Shown: positions 1 through 11,856 of the stretch, in pieces
Layout: each line of letters starts with the position of its first letter
Position numbering within the stretch: the stretch's first letter is position 1
Assembly: GCF_900187975.1 (NCBI RefSeq)
Contig: NZ_FZPC01000003.1
Span: forward strand, 215,389 to 279,388
Direction: 5' to 3'
DNA from: Pseudomonas delhiensis
GTDB lineage: Bacteria > Pseudomonadota > Gammaproteobacteria > Pseudomonadales > Pseudomonadaceae
Length of the DNA: 64,000 bases
Notes under the pieces: generated by a model
The model's input: the letters and a program-made list of their open reading frames with translations, nothing else
Told to the model about the DNA's origin: nothing
The model's database searches: none
Program-made: the position numbers and the translations under genes

Positions 1-1536
<1,536 letters not shown>

Positions 1537-1545
1537 GAGCACTAG

Positions 1546-2415
1546 ATGAGTTTCGAGCTGTACCCGACCCGGTTGCCTTGCGGCAACCGGGTTCTTGATT
1601 TAGGGCGTACCCATGTCATGGGTATCCTCAACGTCACCCCGGACTCCTTCTCCGATGGCGGCCGCTTCAGCCAGCGCGACGTCGCGTTGCGCCATGCCGC
1701 CGAGATGGTCGAGGCCGGCGCCAGCCTGATCGACGTGGGTGGCGAGTCGACCCGCCCGGGCGCGCGCCTGGTGTCGCCGACCGAGGAGCTGGAGCGCGTG
1801 GCGCCGGTGGTGGAAGCCATCGCCCGCGAACTGGACGTGGTGATTTCCGTCGATACCTCGACGCCCGCCGTGATGCGCGAGACCGCGCGCCTGGGCGCCG
1901 GGCTGATCAACGACGTGCGCTCGCTGCAGCGCGACGGCGCGCTGGATGCCGCGGTGGATGCCGGGCTGGCCGTGTGCCTGATGCACATGCGCGGCGAGCC
2001 GAGCACCATGCAGAACGACCCGCGCTACCCCGACATCCTGGCCGAGGTGCATGATTTCCTCGCCGAACGCATCGCCGTTTGCGAGGCGGCGGGGATCGCG
2101 CGCGAGCGCCTGGTGCTCGACCCCGGCTTCGGCTTCGCCAAGACCCAGGCGCACAACCTGGTGTTGTTCCAGCGCATGGAGCGTCTGCTGGAACTGGGCT
2201 GCCCGCTGCTGGTCGGAGTGTCGCGCAAGAGCATGATCGGCCGCGCCCTGGGGCGCGAGGTCGGTGACCGCCTGTATGGCAGCCTGGCGCTGGCGGCGCT
2301 GGCCGTGGCCAAGGGCGCGCGGATCATCCGCGTGCACGACGTCGCCGAAACGGTGGATGTGGTCCGCATGATCGATGCGGTGGAACAAGCTAAGGAAGAA
2401 GGACAGACAGCATGA
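1546..2415 (+). CDS. folP: Dihydropteroate synthase
   Basis: Joins p-aminobenzoate to dihydropterin pyrophosphate in folate synthesis; it is the cytoplasmic target of sulfonamides. The 289-residue product has the family signature [15 protein letters not shown] near residues 25-39, the second signature [12 protein letters not shown], and the conserved DPGFGFAKT and GVSRKSMIG segments. The length is normal for the family. It follows ftsH closely and its stop overlaps the glmM start in an ATGA arrangement (2412-2415), so folP and glmM are probably translationally coupled. Confidence 0.97.
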   Translation: MSFELYPTRLPCGNRVLDLGRTHVMGILNVTPDSFSDGGRFSQRDVALRHAAEMVEAGASLIDVGGESTRPGARLVSPTEELERVAPVVEAIARELDVVISVDTSTPAVMRETARLGAGLINDVRSLQRDGALDAAVDAGLAVCLMHMRGEPSTMQNDPRYPDILAEVHDFLAERIAVCEAAGIARERLVLDPGFGFAKTQAHNLVLFQRMERLLELGCPLLVGVSRKSMIGRALGREVGDRLYGSLALAALAVAKGARIIRVHDVAETVDVVRMIDAVEQAKEEGQTA

Positions 2416-3752
2416 GCAGGAAATATTTCGGTACCGATGGCATCCGTGGCCGCGTCGGCACGCCGCCGATCACGCCGGACTTCGTGCTCAAGCTGGGCTG
2501 GGCGGTGGGCATGGCCTTCCGCCAGCAGGGCAAGTGCCGCGTGCTGGTGGGCAAGGACACGCGGATTTCCGGCTACATGTTCGAATCGGCCCTGGAGGCC
2601 GGCCTGTCGGCCGCCGGCGCCGACGTGATGCTGCTCGGCCCCATGCCGACCCCGGGCATCGCCTACCTGACGCGCACCTTCCATGCCGAGGCGGGCATCG
2701 TCATCAGCGCCTCGCACAACCCCCACGACGACAACGGCATCAAGTTCTTCTCCGGCCAGGGCACCAAGCTGCCGGACGAAGTCGAACTGATGATCGAGGA
2801 ACTCATCGACACCCCCATGACCGTGGTGGATTCCGCGCGCCTGGGTAAGGTCTCGCGGATCAACGACGCCGCCGGCCGCTACATCGAGTTCTGCAAGAGC
2901 AGCGTGCCCACCAGCACCGACTTCTCTGGCCTGCGCCTGGTCGTCGACTGCGCCCATGGCGCCACCTACAAGGTCGCGCCCAGCGTGTTCCGCGAGCTGG
3001 GTGCCCAGGTCTCGGTGATCGGCGTGCAGCCCAACGGCCTGAACATCAACGACAACTGCGGTTCCACCCACGTCGCCGCGCTGCAGGCGGCGGTCATCGC
3101 CGAGCAGGCCGACATGGGCATCGCCTTCGACGGCGACGGCGACCGCGTGATGATGGTCGACCACACCGGCGCGGTGGTGGACGGCGACGAGATTCTCTTC
3201 CTGATCGCCCGCGACATGCAGGAGCGCAGCCGCCTGCAGGGCGGCGTGGTCGGCACGCTGATGAGCAACCTGGGCCTGGAGCTGGCCCTGGCCGACCTGC
3301 AGATCCCCTTCACCCGCGCCAAGGTCGGCGACCGCTACGTGATGGCGGAAATGCTCGGGCGCGGCTGGCAGCTGGGTGGCGAGAACTCCGGCCACGTGGT
3401 CTGCGCCCAGCACACCACCACCGGGGATGCCATCATCGCCGCGCTGCAGGTGCTGATGGCGCTGAAGAGCCGCGGCCAGACCCTGGCCGAGGCGCGCCAG
3501 GGCATCCGCAAGTTCCCGCAGGTGCTGATCAACGTGCGCTACCAGGGCAAGGACGTCGATCCCATCGAGCATCCGGCGGTCAAGGAAGCCTGCGCGCGCG
3601 TCACCGAGAGCATGGCCGGCCGCGGCCGCGTGCTGCTGCGCAAGTCCGGCACCGAGCCGCTGGTGCGGGTGATGGTCGAGGGCGACGAAGAGAGCAGGGT
3701 GCGAGCCTACGCCGAACAGCTGGCGAAGGTCGTTACCGAGGTATGTGCTTGA
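2412..3752 (+). CDS. glmM: Phosphoglucosamine mutase
   Basis: Converts glucosamine-6-phosphate to glucosamine-1-phosphate on the route to UDP-GlcNAc for peptidoglycan and LPS. The 446-residue protein begins [16 protein letters not shown]. It has the phosphoserine loop [12 protein letters not shown] near residues 99-110, the metal loop FDGDGDR and the C-terminal sugar-phosphate motif [15 protein letters not shown]. The ATG overlaps the folP stop, and the ftsH-folP-glmM order is conserved widely. Confidence 0.97.
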   Translation: MSRKYFGTDGIRGRVGTPPITPDFVLKLGWAVGMAFRQQGKCRVLVGKDTRISGYMFESALEAGLSAAGADVMLLGPMPTPGIAYLTRTFHAEAGIVISASHNPHDDNGIKFFSGQGTKLPDEVELMIEELIDTPMTVVDSARLGKVSRINDAAGRYIEFCKSSVPTSTDFSGLRLVVDCAHGATYKVAPSVFRELGAQVSVIGVQPNGLNINDNCGSTHVAALQAAVIAEQADMGIAFDGDGDRVMMVDHTGAVVDGDEILFLIARDMQERSRLQGGVVGTLMSNLGLELALADLQIPFTRAKVGDRYVMAEMLGRGWQLGGENSGHVVCAQHTTTGDAIIAALQVLMALKSRGQTLAEARQGIRKFPQVLINVRYQGKDVDPIEHPAVKEACARVTESMAGRGRVLLRKSGTEPLVRVMVEGDEESRVRAYAEQLAKVVTEVCA

Positions 3753-3758
3753 TTTCTC

Positions 3759-3787
3759 TTGTCAGTCTGCTTTTTGTCGAGTAACAT
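3759..3787 (+). promoter_or_regulatory. Probable sigma-70 promoter of tpiA-secG
   Basis: TTGTCA (3759-3764) and TAACAT (3782-3787) are separated by 17 bases in the short glmM-tpiA gap, 31 bases before the tpiA start. This is a motif match only. Confidence 0.5.
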
Positions 3788-3817
3788 CTGCGCCCACTTT
3801 GCTCAGCGAGGTACAGC

Positions 3818-4573
3818 ATGCGTCGACCCTTAGTGGCCGGGAACTGGAAAATGCACGGTACCCGCTCCAGTGTTGCGGAGCTGATCAAAGGCCTGCGACA
3901 ACTGGCTCTGCCTACAGGTGTCGACGTGGCGGTCCTGCCGCCCTGTCTGTACATCAACCAGGTCCTGCAGGGGCTGGATGGCAAGTCGGTTGCGGTTGGT
4001 GCGCAGAATTGCGCAGTCGAGCCGACGCAGGGTGCCCTCACGGGTGAGATTGCTGCCAGTCAGCTGGTCGATGCCGGTTGTTCCCTGGTTCTGGTGGGGC
4101 ACTCCGAGCGCCGCCAGGTCCTGGGCGAAAGCGACGAGGTCATCGGTCGCAAGTTCGCGGCGGCGCAATCCTGTGGGCTGGTTCCGGTGCTGTGCGTGGG
4201 CGAGACCCGCGAGCAGCGCGAAGCCGGCAAGACCCTCGAGGTCGTGGGGCGCCAGCTGGGTTCGGTGATAGAGGATTTGGGCGTCGGGGCTTTCTCCCGC
4301 GCCGTAGTGGCTTACGAGCCCGTGTGGGCCATCGGGACGGGGCTGACCGCTTCGCCCGAGCAGGCTCAGGAAGTACATGCGGCCATCCGTGCGCAACTGG
4401 CGGCGGAAAATGCCGAGGTCGCCCGCGGGGTTCGCCTGCTGTATGGCGGTAGCGTCAAGGCGGCGAATGCGGTCGAGCTGTTCGGCATGCCGGACATCGA
4501 TGGGGGGCTGATTGGTGGTGCCTCCCTGAATGCGGATGAGTTCGGTGCGATCTGTCGCGCCGCGGGAAGCTGA
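3818..4573 (+). CDS. tpiA: Triosephosphate isomerase
   Basis: Interconverts dihydroxyacetone phosphate and glyceraldehyde-3-phosphate. The 251-residue TIM barrel has the catalytic lysine in GNWKMHG, the catalytic histidine in GHSERR, and the catalytic glutamate in [11 protein letters not shown]. The phosphate-binding GGSVKAANA and GGLIGGASL loops are near the C-terminus. The start is the ATG at 3818; the longer reading frame from 3745 is a different frame and a shadow. secG follows two bases after the stop. Confidence 0.97.
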   Translation: MRRPLVAGNWKMHGTRSSVAELIKGLRQLALPTGVDVAVLPPCLYINQVLQGLDGKSVAVGAQNCAVEPTQGALTGEIAASQLVDAGCSLVLVGHSERRQVLGESDEVIGRKFAAAQSCGLVPVLCVGETREQREAGKTLEVVGRQLGSVIEDLGVGAFSRAVVAYEPVWAIGTGLTASPEQAQEVHAAIRAQLAAENAEVARGVRLLYGGSVKAANAVELFGMPDIDGGLIGGASLNADEFGAICRAAGS

Positions 4574-4575
4574 AG

Positions 4576-4968
4576 ATGCTGGAAACAGTTGTAATCGTGA
4601 TTCACCTGCTGATGGCGCTGGGTCTGGTTGTACTGGTCCTGCTTCAGCATGGCAAGGGTGCGGATGCCGGTGCTTCCTTTGGCGCCGGTGCCTCGGGTAC
4701 CGTTTTCGGTAGCCAGGGCTCCGCGACCTTCCTCAGTCGTTTTACTGCTGTACTGGCTGCAGTTTTTTTCATTACCAGCTTGGGTTTAGCGTATTTCGCT
4801 AAAGAAAAAGCTGATATGATACGTCACATCGGACTTCCTGATCCGGCAGTGATGGAGCAGAAGCAGGAGAAGGTCCCGGCAACCTCCGACGTGCCGGCGA
4901 CCCAGGGGCAGCAACAAGCCCCGGCAGCTGGCAACGGTGACGTGCCGGCAGCTCCTGAGCAGAAGTAA
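4576..4968 (+). CDS. secG: Protein-export membrane protein SecG
   Basis: Small subunit of the SecYEG translocon in the inner membrane. The 130-residue product has two hydrophobic segments (about residues 3-22 and 54-72) flanking the conserved loop with [17 protein letters not shown]. The C-terminal tail is Gln/Pro/Ala-rich and less conserved, as is common in Pseudomonas SecG. The gene lies between tpiA and tRNA-Leu; the secG-leuU-metY-rimP-nusA order is also seen in E. coli. Confidence 0.95.
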   Translation: MLETVVIVIHLLMALGLVVLVLLQHGKGADAGASFGAGASGTVFGSQGSATFLSRFTAVLAAVFFITSLGLAYFAKEKADMIRHIGLPDPAVMEQKQEKVPATSDVPATQGQQQAPAAGNGDVPAAPEQK

Positions 4969-4981
4969 GGCAAAGGTTTTT

Positions 4982-5067
4982 GCCGAGGTGGTGGAATTGG
5001 TAGACACGCTACCTTGAGGTGGTAGTGGCCATAGGCTGTAGGGGTTCGAGTCCCCTCCTCGGTACCA
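4982..5067 (+). tRNA. tRNA-Leu (anticodon GAG)
   Basis: An 86-base tRNA starting GCCGAGG and ending CCTCGGTACCA with CCA encoded. The anticodon stem CTACC/GGTAG encloses loop TTGAGGT, giving anticodon GAG. A long variable arm (TAGTGGCCATAGGCTGTA region) marks a class II leucine tRNA, and the T-arm GGGGTTCGAGTCCCC is canonical. It corresponds to leuU, which also follows secG in E. coli. Confidence 0.96.
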
Positions 5068-5073
5068 TATACG

Positions 5074-5099
5074 AAGCCCCGCATGCGGGGCTTTCGTTT
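5074..5099 (+). terminator. Hairpin terminator after tRNA-Leu
   Basis: AAGCCCC-GCATGC-GGGGCTT stem-loop followed by a T-rich tail (TTCGTTTC), directly after the tRNA CCA end. Confidence 0.7.
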
Positions 5100-5111
5100 C
5101 CGGTGCTTCGG

Positions 5112-5140
5112 TTGACCTGGATAAGGTGTAACCGTATAAT
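5112..5140 (+). promoter_or_regulatory. Sigma-70 promoter for tRNA-fMet and probably rimP-nusA-infB
   Basis: TTGACC (5112-5117) and a perfect TATAAT (5135-5140) with a 17-base spacer, 16 bases before the tRNA start. The spacing and GC-rich discriminator suit a stable-RNA promoter. Confidence 0.85.
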
Positions 5141-5156
5141 TTCGCACCAGCTTTGA

Positions 5157-5233
<77 letters not shown>

Positions 5234-5243
5234 GTTATGGCAG

Positions 5244-5265
5244 AGCCCCTTTTCAGGGGCTTTTT
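5244..5265 (+). terminator. Hairpin terminator or attenuator after tRNA-fMet
   Basis: AGCCCCT-TTTC-AGGGGCT stem followed by TTTTT. Some read-through into rimP is expected if, as in E. coli, metY and rimP-nusA share a transcript. Confidence 0.75.
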
Positions 5266-5311
5266 GCTAGCTGGACAGTCCGCGCCGCCGATGCAGGGCG
5301 GCCCTTTAGGG

Positions 5312-5332
5312 ATGGGCGTTTCGCCCATTTTT
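5312..5332 (+). terminator. Second hairpin with T-run upstream of rimP
   Basis: ATGGGCG-TTT-CGCCCAT followed by TTTT, 30 bases before the rimP start. It looks like a second attenuator in the rimP-nusA leader; whether it acts in control of the operon cannot be read from sequence. Confidence 0.6.
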
Positions 5333-5361
5333 CGTTTCTACGGCATACGCGAGGCGATCAG

Positions 5362-5820
5362 GTGTCGAGCAAGCTAGAACAGTTGCAGGCCTTGCTGGCC
5401 CCTGTGGTAGAGGCGCTCGGCTACGAGTGCTGGGGCCTCGAGTTCCTGTCCCAGGGACGTCATTCCCTGCTGAGGGTCTATATCGACAAGGCCGACGGCA
5501 TCCTGATCGAGGACTGCGAAAAGGTCAGTCGTCAGGTCAGCGGCGTACTGGACGTCGAAGACCCGATCAGCGGCGAATACACCCTGGAGGTTTCCTCCCC
5601 GGGCATGGACCGTCCGCTGTTCACCCTCGAGCAGTTCGCCCGCTACGTTGGCGAGCAAGTGAAGATCAAGCTGCGCGTGCCCTTCGAGCGGCGGCGCAAC
5701 TTCCAGGGCATCCTCCGCGGTGTGGAGGAGCAGGACGTGGTGGTCCTGGTGGAGGACCACGAATACCTGCTGCCGATCGATTCGATCGATAAGGCCAACA
5801 TCATTCCCCGATTTGAGTGA
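5362..5820 (+). CDS. rimP: Ribosome maturation factor RimP
   Basis: Needed for 30S subunit maturation. The 152-residue protein has the conserved [13 protein letters not shown] start region, the [20 protein letters not shown] segment and the [12 protein letters not shown] core typical of RimP. Translation starts at GTG (5362). It heads the rimP-nusA-infB-rbfA-truB-rpsO-pnp cluster. Confidence 0.95.
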   Translation: MSSKLEQLQALLAPVVEALGYECWGLEFLSQGRHSLLRVYIDKADGILIEDCEKVSRQVSGVLDVEDPISGEYTLEVSSPGMDRPLFTLEQFARYVGEQVKIKLRVPFERRRNFQGILRGVEEQDVVVLVEDHEYLLPIDSIDKANIIPRFE

Positions 5821-5866
5821 GCCGCGGATCAAGCGGATTCCAATGGATTGAAAGGCGAGGCGTACG

Positions 5867-7348
5867 ATGAGCAAAGAAGTACTGCTGGTTGTTGAGTCGG
5901 TGTCCAACGAGAAGGGCGTACCGCCCGGCGTGATTTTCGAAGCGCTGGAACTGGCTCTGGCGACCGCCACCAAGAAACGTTTCGAGGACGAGGTCGACCT
6001 GCGCGTGCAGATCAACCGCGCCAACGGCAACTACGACACCTTCCGCCGCTGGACCGTGGTCGAAGACGAGGACTACTCCAACCCGGCCGCCGAGCTGACC
6101 GTCGAGGACGTGCAGGAAAGCCATCCGGGCACCAAGGCCGGCGACGTCATCGAAGAGAAGATCGAGTCCATCGAGTTCGGCCGCATCGCCGCCCAGACCG
6201 CCAAGCAGGTCATCGTGCAGAAGGTCCGCGAGGCCGAGCGCGCCCAGGTGGTCGACGCCTACCGCGAGAAGGTCGGCGAGATCATCTCCGGCACCGTCAA
6301 GAAGGTCACCCGCGACAACGTCATCGTCGACCTGGGCAACAACGCCGAAGCGCTGCTGGCCCGCGACCAGATCATCCCGCGCGAGACCTTCCGCGTCGGC
6401 ACCCGCGTGCGTGCCCTGCTCAAGGAAATCCGCAGCGAGAACCGCGGCCCGCAACTGGTCCTCTCGCGCACCGCGCCGGAGATGCTGATCGAGCTGTTCC
6501 GCATCGAGGTGCCGGAAATCGCCGAGCAGCTGATCGACGTCATGGCCGCCGCCCGGGACCCGGGTTCGCGCGCCAAGATCGCGGTACGCTCCAAGGACAA
6601 GCGCATCGACCCGCAGGGCGCCTGCATCGGCATGCGTGGTTCGCGCGTCCAGGCCGTCTCCGGCGAGCTGGGTGGTGAGCGCGTGGATATCGTGCTCTGG
6701 GACGACAACCCGGCGCAGTTCGTCATCAACGCGATGGCCCCGGCCGAAGTGGCGGCGATCATCGTCGACGAAGATACCCACACCATGGATATCGCCGTCG
6801 CCGAGGACAACCTGGCCCAGGCCATCGGCCGCAGCGGCCAGAACGTCCGCCTGGCCAGCCAGCTGACCGGCTGGACGCTGAACGTGATGACCGAGGCCGA
6901 CATCCAGGCCAAGCAGCAGGCCGAGACCGGTGACATCCTGCAGCGCTTCGTCGACGAGCTGGATGTCGACGAGGAGCTGGCCCAGGTGCTGGTCGAGGAA
7001 GGCTTCACCACCCTGGAAGAAATCGCCTACGTACCGATGGAAGAGATGCTCAACATCGACGGCTTCGACGAGGACATCGTCAACGAGCTGCGCTCGCGCG
7101 CCAAGGACCGTCTGTTGACCAAAGCCATCGCGACCGAGGAAAAACTTGCCGACGCGCAACCGGCCGAAGACCTGCTCAGCCTCGATGGCATGACCAAAGA
7201 GCTGGCCTTGGACCTGGTGCTGCGTGGCGTAACCACCCGTGAAGATCTTGCCGAGCAGTCGATCGACGACCTGCTCGACATCGACGGCATGGACGAAGAG
7301 CGTGCCGGCAAGTTGATCATGGCCGCCCGGGCCCATTGGTTCGAGTAA
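5867..7348 (+). CDS. nusA: Transcription termination/antitermination factor NusA
   Basis: Binds RNA polymerase and modulates pausing, termination and rRNA antitermination. The 493-residue product has an N-terminal polymerase-binding domain, an S1 domain (about 135-200, [16 protein letters not shown]), two KH domains including [18 protein letters not shown], and two acidic C-terminal helix-hairpin-helix repeats ([18 protein letters not shown] and the later [16 protein letters not shown]), a proteobacterial feature. A clear ribosome-binding site (AAAGGCGAGG) precedes the ATG. Confidence 0.97.
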   Translation: MSKEVLLVVESVSNEKGVPPGVIFEALELALATATKKRFEDEVDLRVQINRANGNYDTFRRWTVVEDEDYSNPAAELTVEDVQESHPGTKAGDVIEEKIESIEFGRIAAQTAKQVIVQKVREAERAQVVDAYREKVGEIISGTVKKVTRDNVIVDLGNNAEALLARDQIIPRETFRVGTRVRALLKEIRSENRGPQLVLSRTAPEMLIELFRIEVPEIAEQLIDVMAAARDPGSRAKIAVRSKDKRIDPQGACIGMRGSRVQAVSGELGGERVDIVLWDDNPAQFVINAMAPAEVAAIIVDEDTHTMDIAVAEDNLAQAIGRSGQNVRLASQLTGWTLNVMTEADIQAKQQAETGDILQRFVDELDVDEELAQVLVEEGFTTLEEIAYVPMEEMLNIDGFDEDIVNELRSRAKDRLLTKAIATEEKLADAQPAEDLLSLDGMTKELALDLVLRGVTTREDLAEQSIDDLLDIDGMDEERAGKLIMAARAHWFE

Positions 7349-7375
7349 GCATTCGCGGCCTGAGGAGAGAAATGC

Positions 7376-9907
7376 ATGACGCAAGTCACGGTGAAAGAAC
7401 TGGCCAAAACGGTCGATACGCCGGTCGAGCGCCTGCTGCAGCAGATGCGCGAGGCGGGCCTGCCGCACAGCAGTGCCGAGCAGGTAGTGACCGACAACGA
7501 GAAGCAGGCTCTGCTGGCGCACCTCAAGGGTAGCCATGGCGACCGCCTGGAAGAACCGCGCAAGATCACCCTGCAGCGTAAGACCACTTCCACCCTGCGG
7601 GTGGCTGGCAGCAAGACGGTGAGCGTCGAGGTTCGCAAGAAGAAAACCTACGTCAAGCGCAGCCCCGACGAGATCGAGGCCGAGCGTCAGCGCGAGCTGG
7701 AAGAGCAGCGCGCCGCCGAAGAGGCCGCTCGCCTGAAGGCAGAGGAAGAGGCCCGTCAGAAGGCCGAGGCCGAAGCCCGTCGCCAGGCCGAGGAAGCGGC
7801 CCGTCGCCAGCCTGAACAGGCTCCGCAGCCGGCTGCCCCCGCAGTCGCTGCCGAGGCGCCGGCCGTTGCCGCTGCGGCTGCCGCTCCCGCCGCCGCTCCG
7901 GCTGCCGGCGATGAGCGCAAGAAGGAAGCCGAAGTGCGCCGTCCGCCGAAGCGTGGCGAGGAAGACGAGCGTCGTGATCGCAAGCATGCCCAGCATCGCC
8001 CGTCGATCAAGGAAAAGGAAAAGACCACTGCTCCGCGCGTTGTCCGCTCCGGCGTGGATGACGATGACAGTTTCGGTCGTCGTGGCGGCGGTCGCGGCAA
8101 GTCGAAGCTGAAGAAGCGTAACCAGCACGGGTTCCAGAGCCCGACAGGACCGATTGTGCGCGAAGTGAGTATCGGCGAGACCATCACAGTTGCTGAGCTG
8201 GCTCAGCAGATGTCGGTGAAGGGCGCCGAAGTCGTCAAGTTCATGTTCAAGATGGGCACCCCGGTGACCATCAACCAGGTACTCGACCAGGAGACCGCCC
8301 AGCTGATCGCCGAGGAACTCGGCCACAAGGTCAAGCTGGTCAGCGAGAACGCCCTGGAAGAGCAACTGGCCGAGTCGCTGAAGTTCGAAGGCGAGGCGGT
8401 ATCCCGTGCGCCGGTGGTGACCGTGATGGGCCACGTCGACCACGGCAAGACCTCGCTGCTCGACTACATCCGTCGCGCCAAGGTGGCCGCGGGCGAAGCC
8501 GGTGGCATCACCCAGCACATCGGCGCCTACCACGTGGAAACCGACCGCGGCATGGTCACCTTCCTCGACACCCCCGGCCACGCCGCGTTCACCGCGATGC
8601 GTGCCCGTGGTGCCCAGGCGACCGACATCGTCATCCTGGTGGTGGCGGCCGACGACGGCGTGATGCCGCAGACCCAGGAAGCCGTCCAGCACGCGAAAGC
8701 CGCTGGCGTGCCGATCGTGGTCGCGATCAACAAGATCGACAAGCCCGACGCCAACCCGGACAACATCAAGAACGGCCTGGCCGCGCTCGACGTGATCCCG
8801 GAAGAGTGGGGCGGCGACGCGCCCTTCGTGCCGGTCTCGGCGAAGATGGGTACCGGCGTCGACGAACTGCTCGAAGCCGTGCTGCTGCAGGCCGAAGTCC
8901 TGGAGCTCAAGGCCACCCCGTCGGCCCCCGGCCGTGGCGTGGTGGTCGAGTCGCGCCTGGACAAGGGCCGTGGCCCGGTGGCTACCGTGCTGGTCCAGGA
9001 CGGTACCCTGCGCCAGGGCGACATGATCCTCTGCGGCGTCAACTATGGCCGCGTGCGCGCCATGCTCGACGAGAACGGCAAGCCGATCAAGGAAGCCGGC
9101 CCGTCCATCCCGGTCGAGATCCTCGGCCTGGACGGCACCCCGGATGCCGGTGACGAAGTGACCGTGGTCGCCGACGAGAAGAAGGCCCGCGAAGTCGCGC
9201 TGTTCCGCCAGGGCAAGTTCCGCGAGGTCAAGCTGGCGCGCCAGCAGTCGGCGAAGCTGGAAAACATCTTCGAGAGCATGGGCCAGGAAGAGAAGAAGAC
9301 CCTCAACATCGTCCTCAAGGCCGACGTTCGGGGTTCCCTGGAAGCCCTGCAGGGCTCGCTCAGCGGCCTGGGCAACGAAGAAGTGCAGGTCCGCGTGGTC
9401 GGCGGCGGCGTCGGTGGCATCACCGAGTCCGATGCCAACCTGGCGCTGGCCTCCAACGCGGTGCTGTTCGGCTTCAACGTCCGTGCCGACGCCGGTGCGC
9501 GCAAGATCGTCGAAGCCGAAGGCCTGGACATGCGTTACTACAACGTGATCTACGACATCATCGAAGACGTCAAGAAAGCCCTCACCGGCATGCTCGGCAG
9601 CGATGTCCGCGAGAACATCCTGGGTATCGCCGAAGTGCGTGACGTGTTCCGTTCGCCGAAGTTCGGCGCGGTCGCCGGCTGCATGGTCACCGAGGGCCTG
9701 GTGCACCGCAACCGTCCGATCCGCGTACTGCGCGACGACGTGGTGATCTTCGAGGGCGAGCTGGAATCGCTGCGCCGCTTCAAGGACGACGTTGCCGAAG
9801 TCCGTGCCGGCATGGAGTGCGGTATCGGCGTGAAGAGCTACAACGACGTCCGCGTCGGCGACAAGATCGAAGTGTTCGAGAAGGTCGAAGTCGCTCGTAC
9901 CCTGTAA
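7376..9907 (+). CDS. infB: Translation initiation factor IF-2
   Basis: GTPase that delivers fMet-tRNA to the 30S subunit. The 843-residue protein has an N-terminal IF2 domain, a long charged and Ala-rich linker (about 95-250), a second IF2-N domain, and the G domain with [20 protein letters not shown] and NKIDKPDA. Domains II-IV follow. SD sequence GAGGAGA lies before the ATG. The ATG at 7376 gives the full-length form; internal starts like those known for E. coli IF2 are possible but not evident. Confidence 0.97.
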   Translation: MTQVTVKELAKTVDTPVERLLQQMREAGLPHSSAEQVVTDNEKQALLAHLKGSHGDRLEEPRKITLQRKTTSTLRVAGSKTVSVEVRKKKTYVKRSPDEIEAERQRELEEQRAAEEAARLKAEEEARQKAEAEARRQAEEAARRQPEQAPQPAAPAVAAEAPAVAAAAAAPAAAPAAGDERKKEAEVRRPPKRGEEDERRDRKHAQHRPSIKEKEKTTAPRVVRSGVDDDDSFGRRGGGRGKSKLKKRNQHGFQSPTGPIVREVSIGETITVAELAQQMSVKGAEVVKFMFKMGTPVTINQVLDQETAQLIAEELGHKVKLVSENALEEQLAESLKFEGEAVSRAPVVTVMGHVDHGKTSLLDYIRRAKVAAGEAGGITQHIGAYHVETDRGMVTFLDTPGHAAFTAMRARGAQATDIVILVVAADDGVMPQTQEAVQHAKAAGVPIVVAINKIDKPDANPDNIKNGLAALDVIPEEWGGDAPFVPVSAKMGTGVDELLEAVLLQAEVLELKATPSAPGRGVVVESRLDKGRGPVATVLVQDGTLRQGDMILCGVNYGRVRAMLDENGKPIKEAGPSIPVEILGLDGTPDAGDEVTVVADEKKAREVALFRQGKFREVKLARQQSAKLENIFESMGQEEKKTLNIVLKADVRGSLEALQGSLSGLGNEEVQVRVVGGGVGGITESDANLALASNAVLFGFNVRADAGARKIVEAEGLDMRYYNVIYDIIEDVKKALTGMLGSDVRENILGIAEVRDVFRSPKFGAVAGCMVTEGLVHRNRPIRVLRDDVVIFEGELESLRRFKDDVAEVRAGMECGIGVKSYNDVRVGDKIEVFEKVEVARTL

Positions 9908-9929
9908 GGGCAGACGAGCGTAATCGCAG

Positions 9930-9963
9930 CGCCCGGGCCGGCCATCCGCTGTCCCGGGCGTTT
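9930..9963 (+). terminator. Hairpin between infB and rbfA (possible attenuator)
   Basis: CGCCCGGG (9930-9937) and CCCGGGCG (9953-9960) form an 8-base stem followed only by TTTG. The T-run is weak, so partial termination or RNA processing is more likely than full termination. Confidence 0.4.
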
Positions 9964-10012
9964 GCCGCTTATTCGTCCGGTGCCTTCGGGCTGCCGGAAG
10001 CAGGTTAGGAAA

Positions 10013-10402
10013 ATGGCCAAAGAGTACAGCCGTACCCAGCGTATCGGCGATCAGATGCAGCGCGAACTGGCGCTGCTCATCCAGCGCGAGGTCAAGGACC
10101 CGCGCCTGGGCCTGGTGACCATCACCGGCGTCGACGTGGCGCGCGACCTGTCCCACGCCAAGGTGTTCATCACCGTGATGGGGCAGGACGACAATGCCGA
10201 GGTGATCAAGCAGAATACCTCGATCCTCAACGACGCCGCCGGTTTCCTGCGCATGCACCTGGGCAAGGCGATGAAGCTGCGCACCGTGCCGCAGCTGCAT
10301 TTCAGCTACGACGCCAGTATCCGTCGCGGTGCCGAGCTGTCGGCGCTGATCGAGCGGGCGGTGGCCGAAGACCGTCGCCACGGTGGCGGTTCCGAGGAGT
10401 AA
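10013..10402 (+). CDS. rbfA: Ribosome-binding factor A
   Basis: 30S maturation and cold-adaptation factor. The start at 10013 gives [20 protein letters not shown], the usual RbfA N-terminus, with TTAGGA as ribosome-binding site; the frame is open upstream to 9962 but those residues do not look like RbfA. The 129-residue KH-fold protein has [24 protein letters not shown] and [19 protein letters not shown]. truB follows after 3 bases. Confidence 0.95.
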   Translation: MAKEYSRTQRIGDQMQRELALLIQREVKDPRLGLVTITGVDVARDLSHAKVFITVMGQDDNAEVIKQNTSILNDAAGFLRMHLGKAMKLRTVPQLHFSYDASIRRGAELSALIERAVAEDRRHGGGSEE

Positions 10403-10405
10403 GGC

Positions 10406-11320
10406 GTGGCCCAGGTGAAACGTATCCGCCGTGCGGTCGACGGCGTGCTGGTGCTCGACAAGCCGCGCGGCATGAGCTCCAACCAGGCCCTGCAGAAGGT
10501 GCGCTGGCTGCTCAACGCCGAGAAGGCCGGGCACACCGGCAGCCTCGACCCCCTGGCCACCGGCGTGCTGCCGCTGTGCTTCGGCGAGGCGACCAAGTTC
10601 TCCCAGTACCTGCTCGATGCCGACAAGGGCTACGAGACCGTAGCCCGGCTGGGCGTCACCACCACCACCGGCGACGCCGAGGGCGAGGTGCTCGAGGAGC
10701 GCCAGGTGACCGTCGGTCGGGAGGCCCTGGAGGCCGTGCTGCCGCGGTTCCGCGGCGAGATAGAGCAGGTGCCGCCGATGTATTCGGCACTGAAGAAGGA
10801 CGGCCAGCCGCTGTACAAGCTGGCCCGTGCAGGAGAGGTAGTGGAGCGCGAGGCGCGTTCTGTTACTATTGCGCGCCTGGAACTGCTGGCCTTCGAGGCG
10901 CCCTGCGCCACCCTGGCCGTTTCCTGCAGCAAGGGCACCTACATCCGCACCCTGGTCGAGGACATCGGCCGCGAGCTGGGCTGCGGTGCCCATGTGGCCG
11001 CACTGCGCCGTACCCAGGCGGGCCCCTTCGGCCTGGCCCAGGCGGTGACGCTGGATGAGCTGGTGCAGGCCCACGCCGAGGGCGGCAACGAGGCCCTCGA
11101 CCGCTTCCTGCTGCCGGTGGATGCCGGCCTGGAACACTGGCCGCTGCTGCAGCTGTCCGAGCACAGCGCCTACTACTGGCTGCATGGGCAGCCGGTACGC
11201 GCACCCGAGGCACCGAAGTTCGGCATGCTGCGGGTGCAGGATCACGAGGGTCGCTTCATCGGTATCGGTGAGGTGACCGACGACGGGCGTATCGCGCCGC
11301 GTCGACTGATTCGGTCGTAA
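10406..11320 (+). CDS. truB: tRNA pseudouridine(55) synthase TruB
   Basis: Makes pseudouridine 55 in the T-loop of tRNAs. The 304-residue protein contains [14 protein letters not shown], the catalytic aspartate in [14 protein letters not shown], and [18 protein letters not shown]-terminal TruB/PUA-like region ends the protein. The start is GTG at 10406, 3 bases after rbfA. Confidence 0.95.
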   Translation: MAQVKRIRRAVDGVLVLDKPRGMSSNQALQKVRWLLNAEKAGHTGSLDPLATGVLPLCFGEATKFSQYLLDADKGYETVARLGVTTTTGDAEGEVLEERQVTVGREALEAVLPRFRGEIEQVPPMYSALKKDGQPLYKLARAGEVVEREARSVTIARLELLAFEAPCATLAVSCSKGTYIRTLVEDIGRELGCGAHVAALRRTQAGPFGLAQAVTLDELVQAHAEGGNEALDRFLLPVDAGLEHWPLLQLSEHSAYYWLHGQPVRAPEAPKFGMLRVQDHEGRFIGIGEVTDDGRIAPRRLIRS

Positions 11321-11419
11321 GGCCGGAAACCCGAGGGTGGCTGTCAACAGGCACGGTCACACCTCCTTTATGAACACAGGGAAAAGTCCCTGGCCTGTTA
11401 CCTCAGAGGAAAGCCCATC

Positions 11420-11689
11420 ATGGCACTGAGCGTCCAAGAGAAAGCCCAGATCGTAAACGAGTACAAGCAAGCTGAAGGCGACACCGGTTCCCCGGAAGTG
11501 CAGGTTGCCCTGCTGTCCGCCAACATCAACAAGCTGCAGGACCACTTCAAGGCCAACGGCAAAGACCACCACTCCCGTCGTGGCCTGATCCGCATGGTCA
11601 ACCAGCGCCGCAAGCTGCTGGACTACCTGAAGAACAAGGACACTGCTCGTTACAGCGCCCTGATCGGTCGCCTGGGCCTGCGTCGCTAA
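11420..11689 (+). CDS. rpsO: 30S ribosomal protein S15
   Basis: Primary 16S-binding ribosomal protein of 89 residues, the standard length, with the S15 hallmark [12 protein letters not shown], a KDHHSRRGL turn and the LLDYLKNKD helix. The 99-base leader contains a small hairpin (CAGGGAAAAGTCCCTG, 11380-11395) that could be part of S15 autoregulation, though that is inference. AGAGGAAAG is the ribosome-binding site. Confidence 0.97.
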   Translation: MALSVQEKAQIVNEYKQAEGDTGSPEVQVALLSANINKLQDHFKANGKDHHSRRGLIRMVNQRRKLLDYLKNKDTARYSALIGRLGLRR

Positions 11690-11706
11690 GACGGCAAGCC
11701 TGAAGT

Positions 11707-11781
11707 GGGAAGCTGGGAGTCTGGAGTTGATGGGCGGTGCGAACCGGCCTTCGGCTTCGGGCTCCCGGCTTCTCGCTTTTT
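11707..11781 (+). terminator. rpsO terminator / pnp leader hairpin built of heptad repeats
   Basis: The 20-base arms 11707-11726 and 11755-11774 pair completely in RNA (15 Watson-Crick and 5 G-U pairs), with a 28-base loop, and are followed by GCTTTTT. It can act as an intrinsic terminator or as an RNase III substrate in the pnp leader, as the pnp leader is in E. coli. The arms are made of 7-base units (GAAGNNN; GCTTCNN). Strong by eye; function inferred. Confidence 0.65.
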
Positions 11782-11856
11782 AGGGAATGTAATCGGGTCC
11801 GACTCCCGGCATTTCCACGATTTCCCCCAAGGCAACTAAGTGAAGGTAAAGACACC

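Noticed and set aside
5801..11347. 1848-codon open frame on the minus strand opposite nusA-infB-rbfA-truB
   Set aside because: His/Gln/Leu/Val-rich antisense frame produced by GC-rich codon bias; no domain and no start signal, and the + strand genes are unmistakable.
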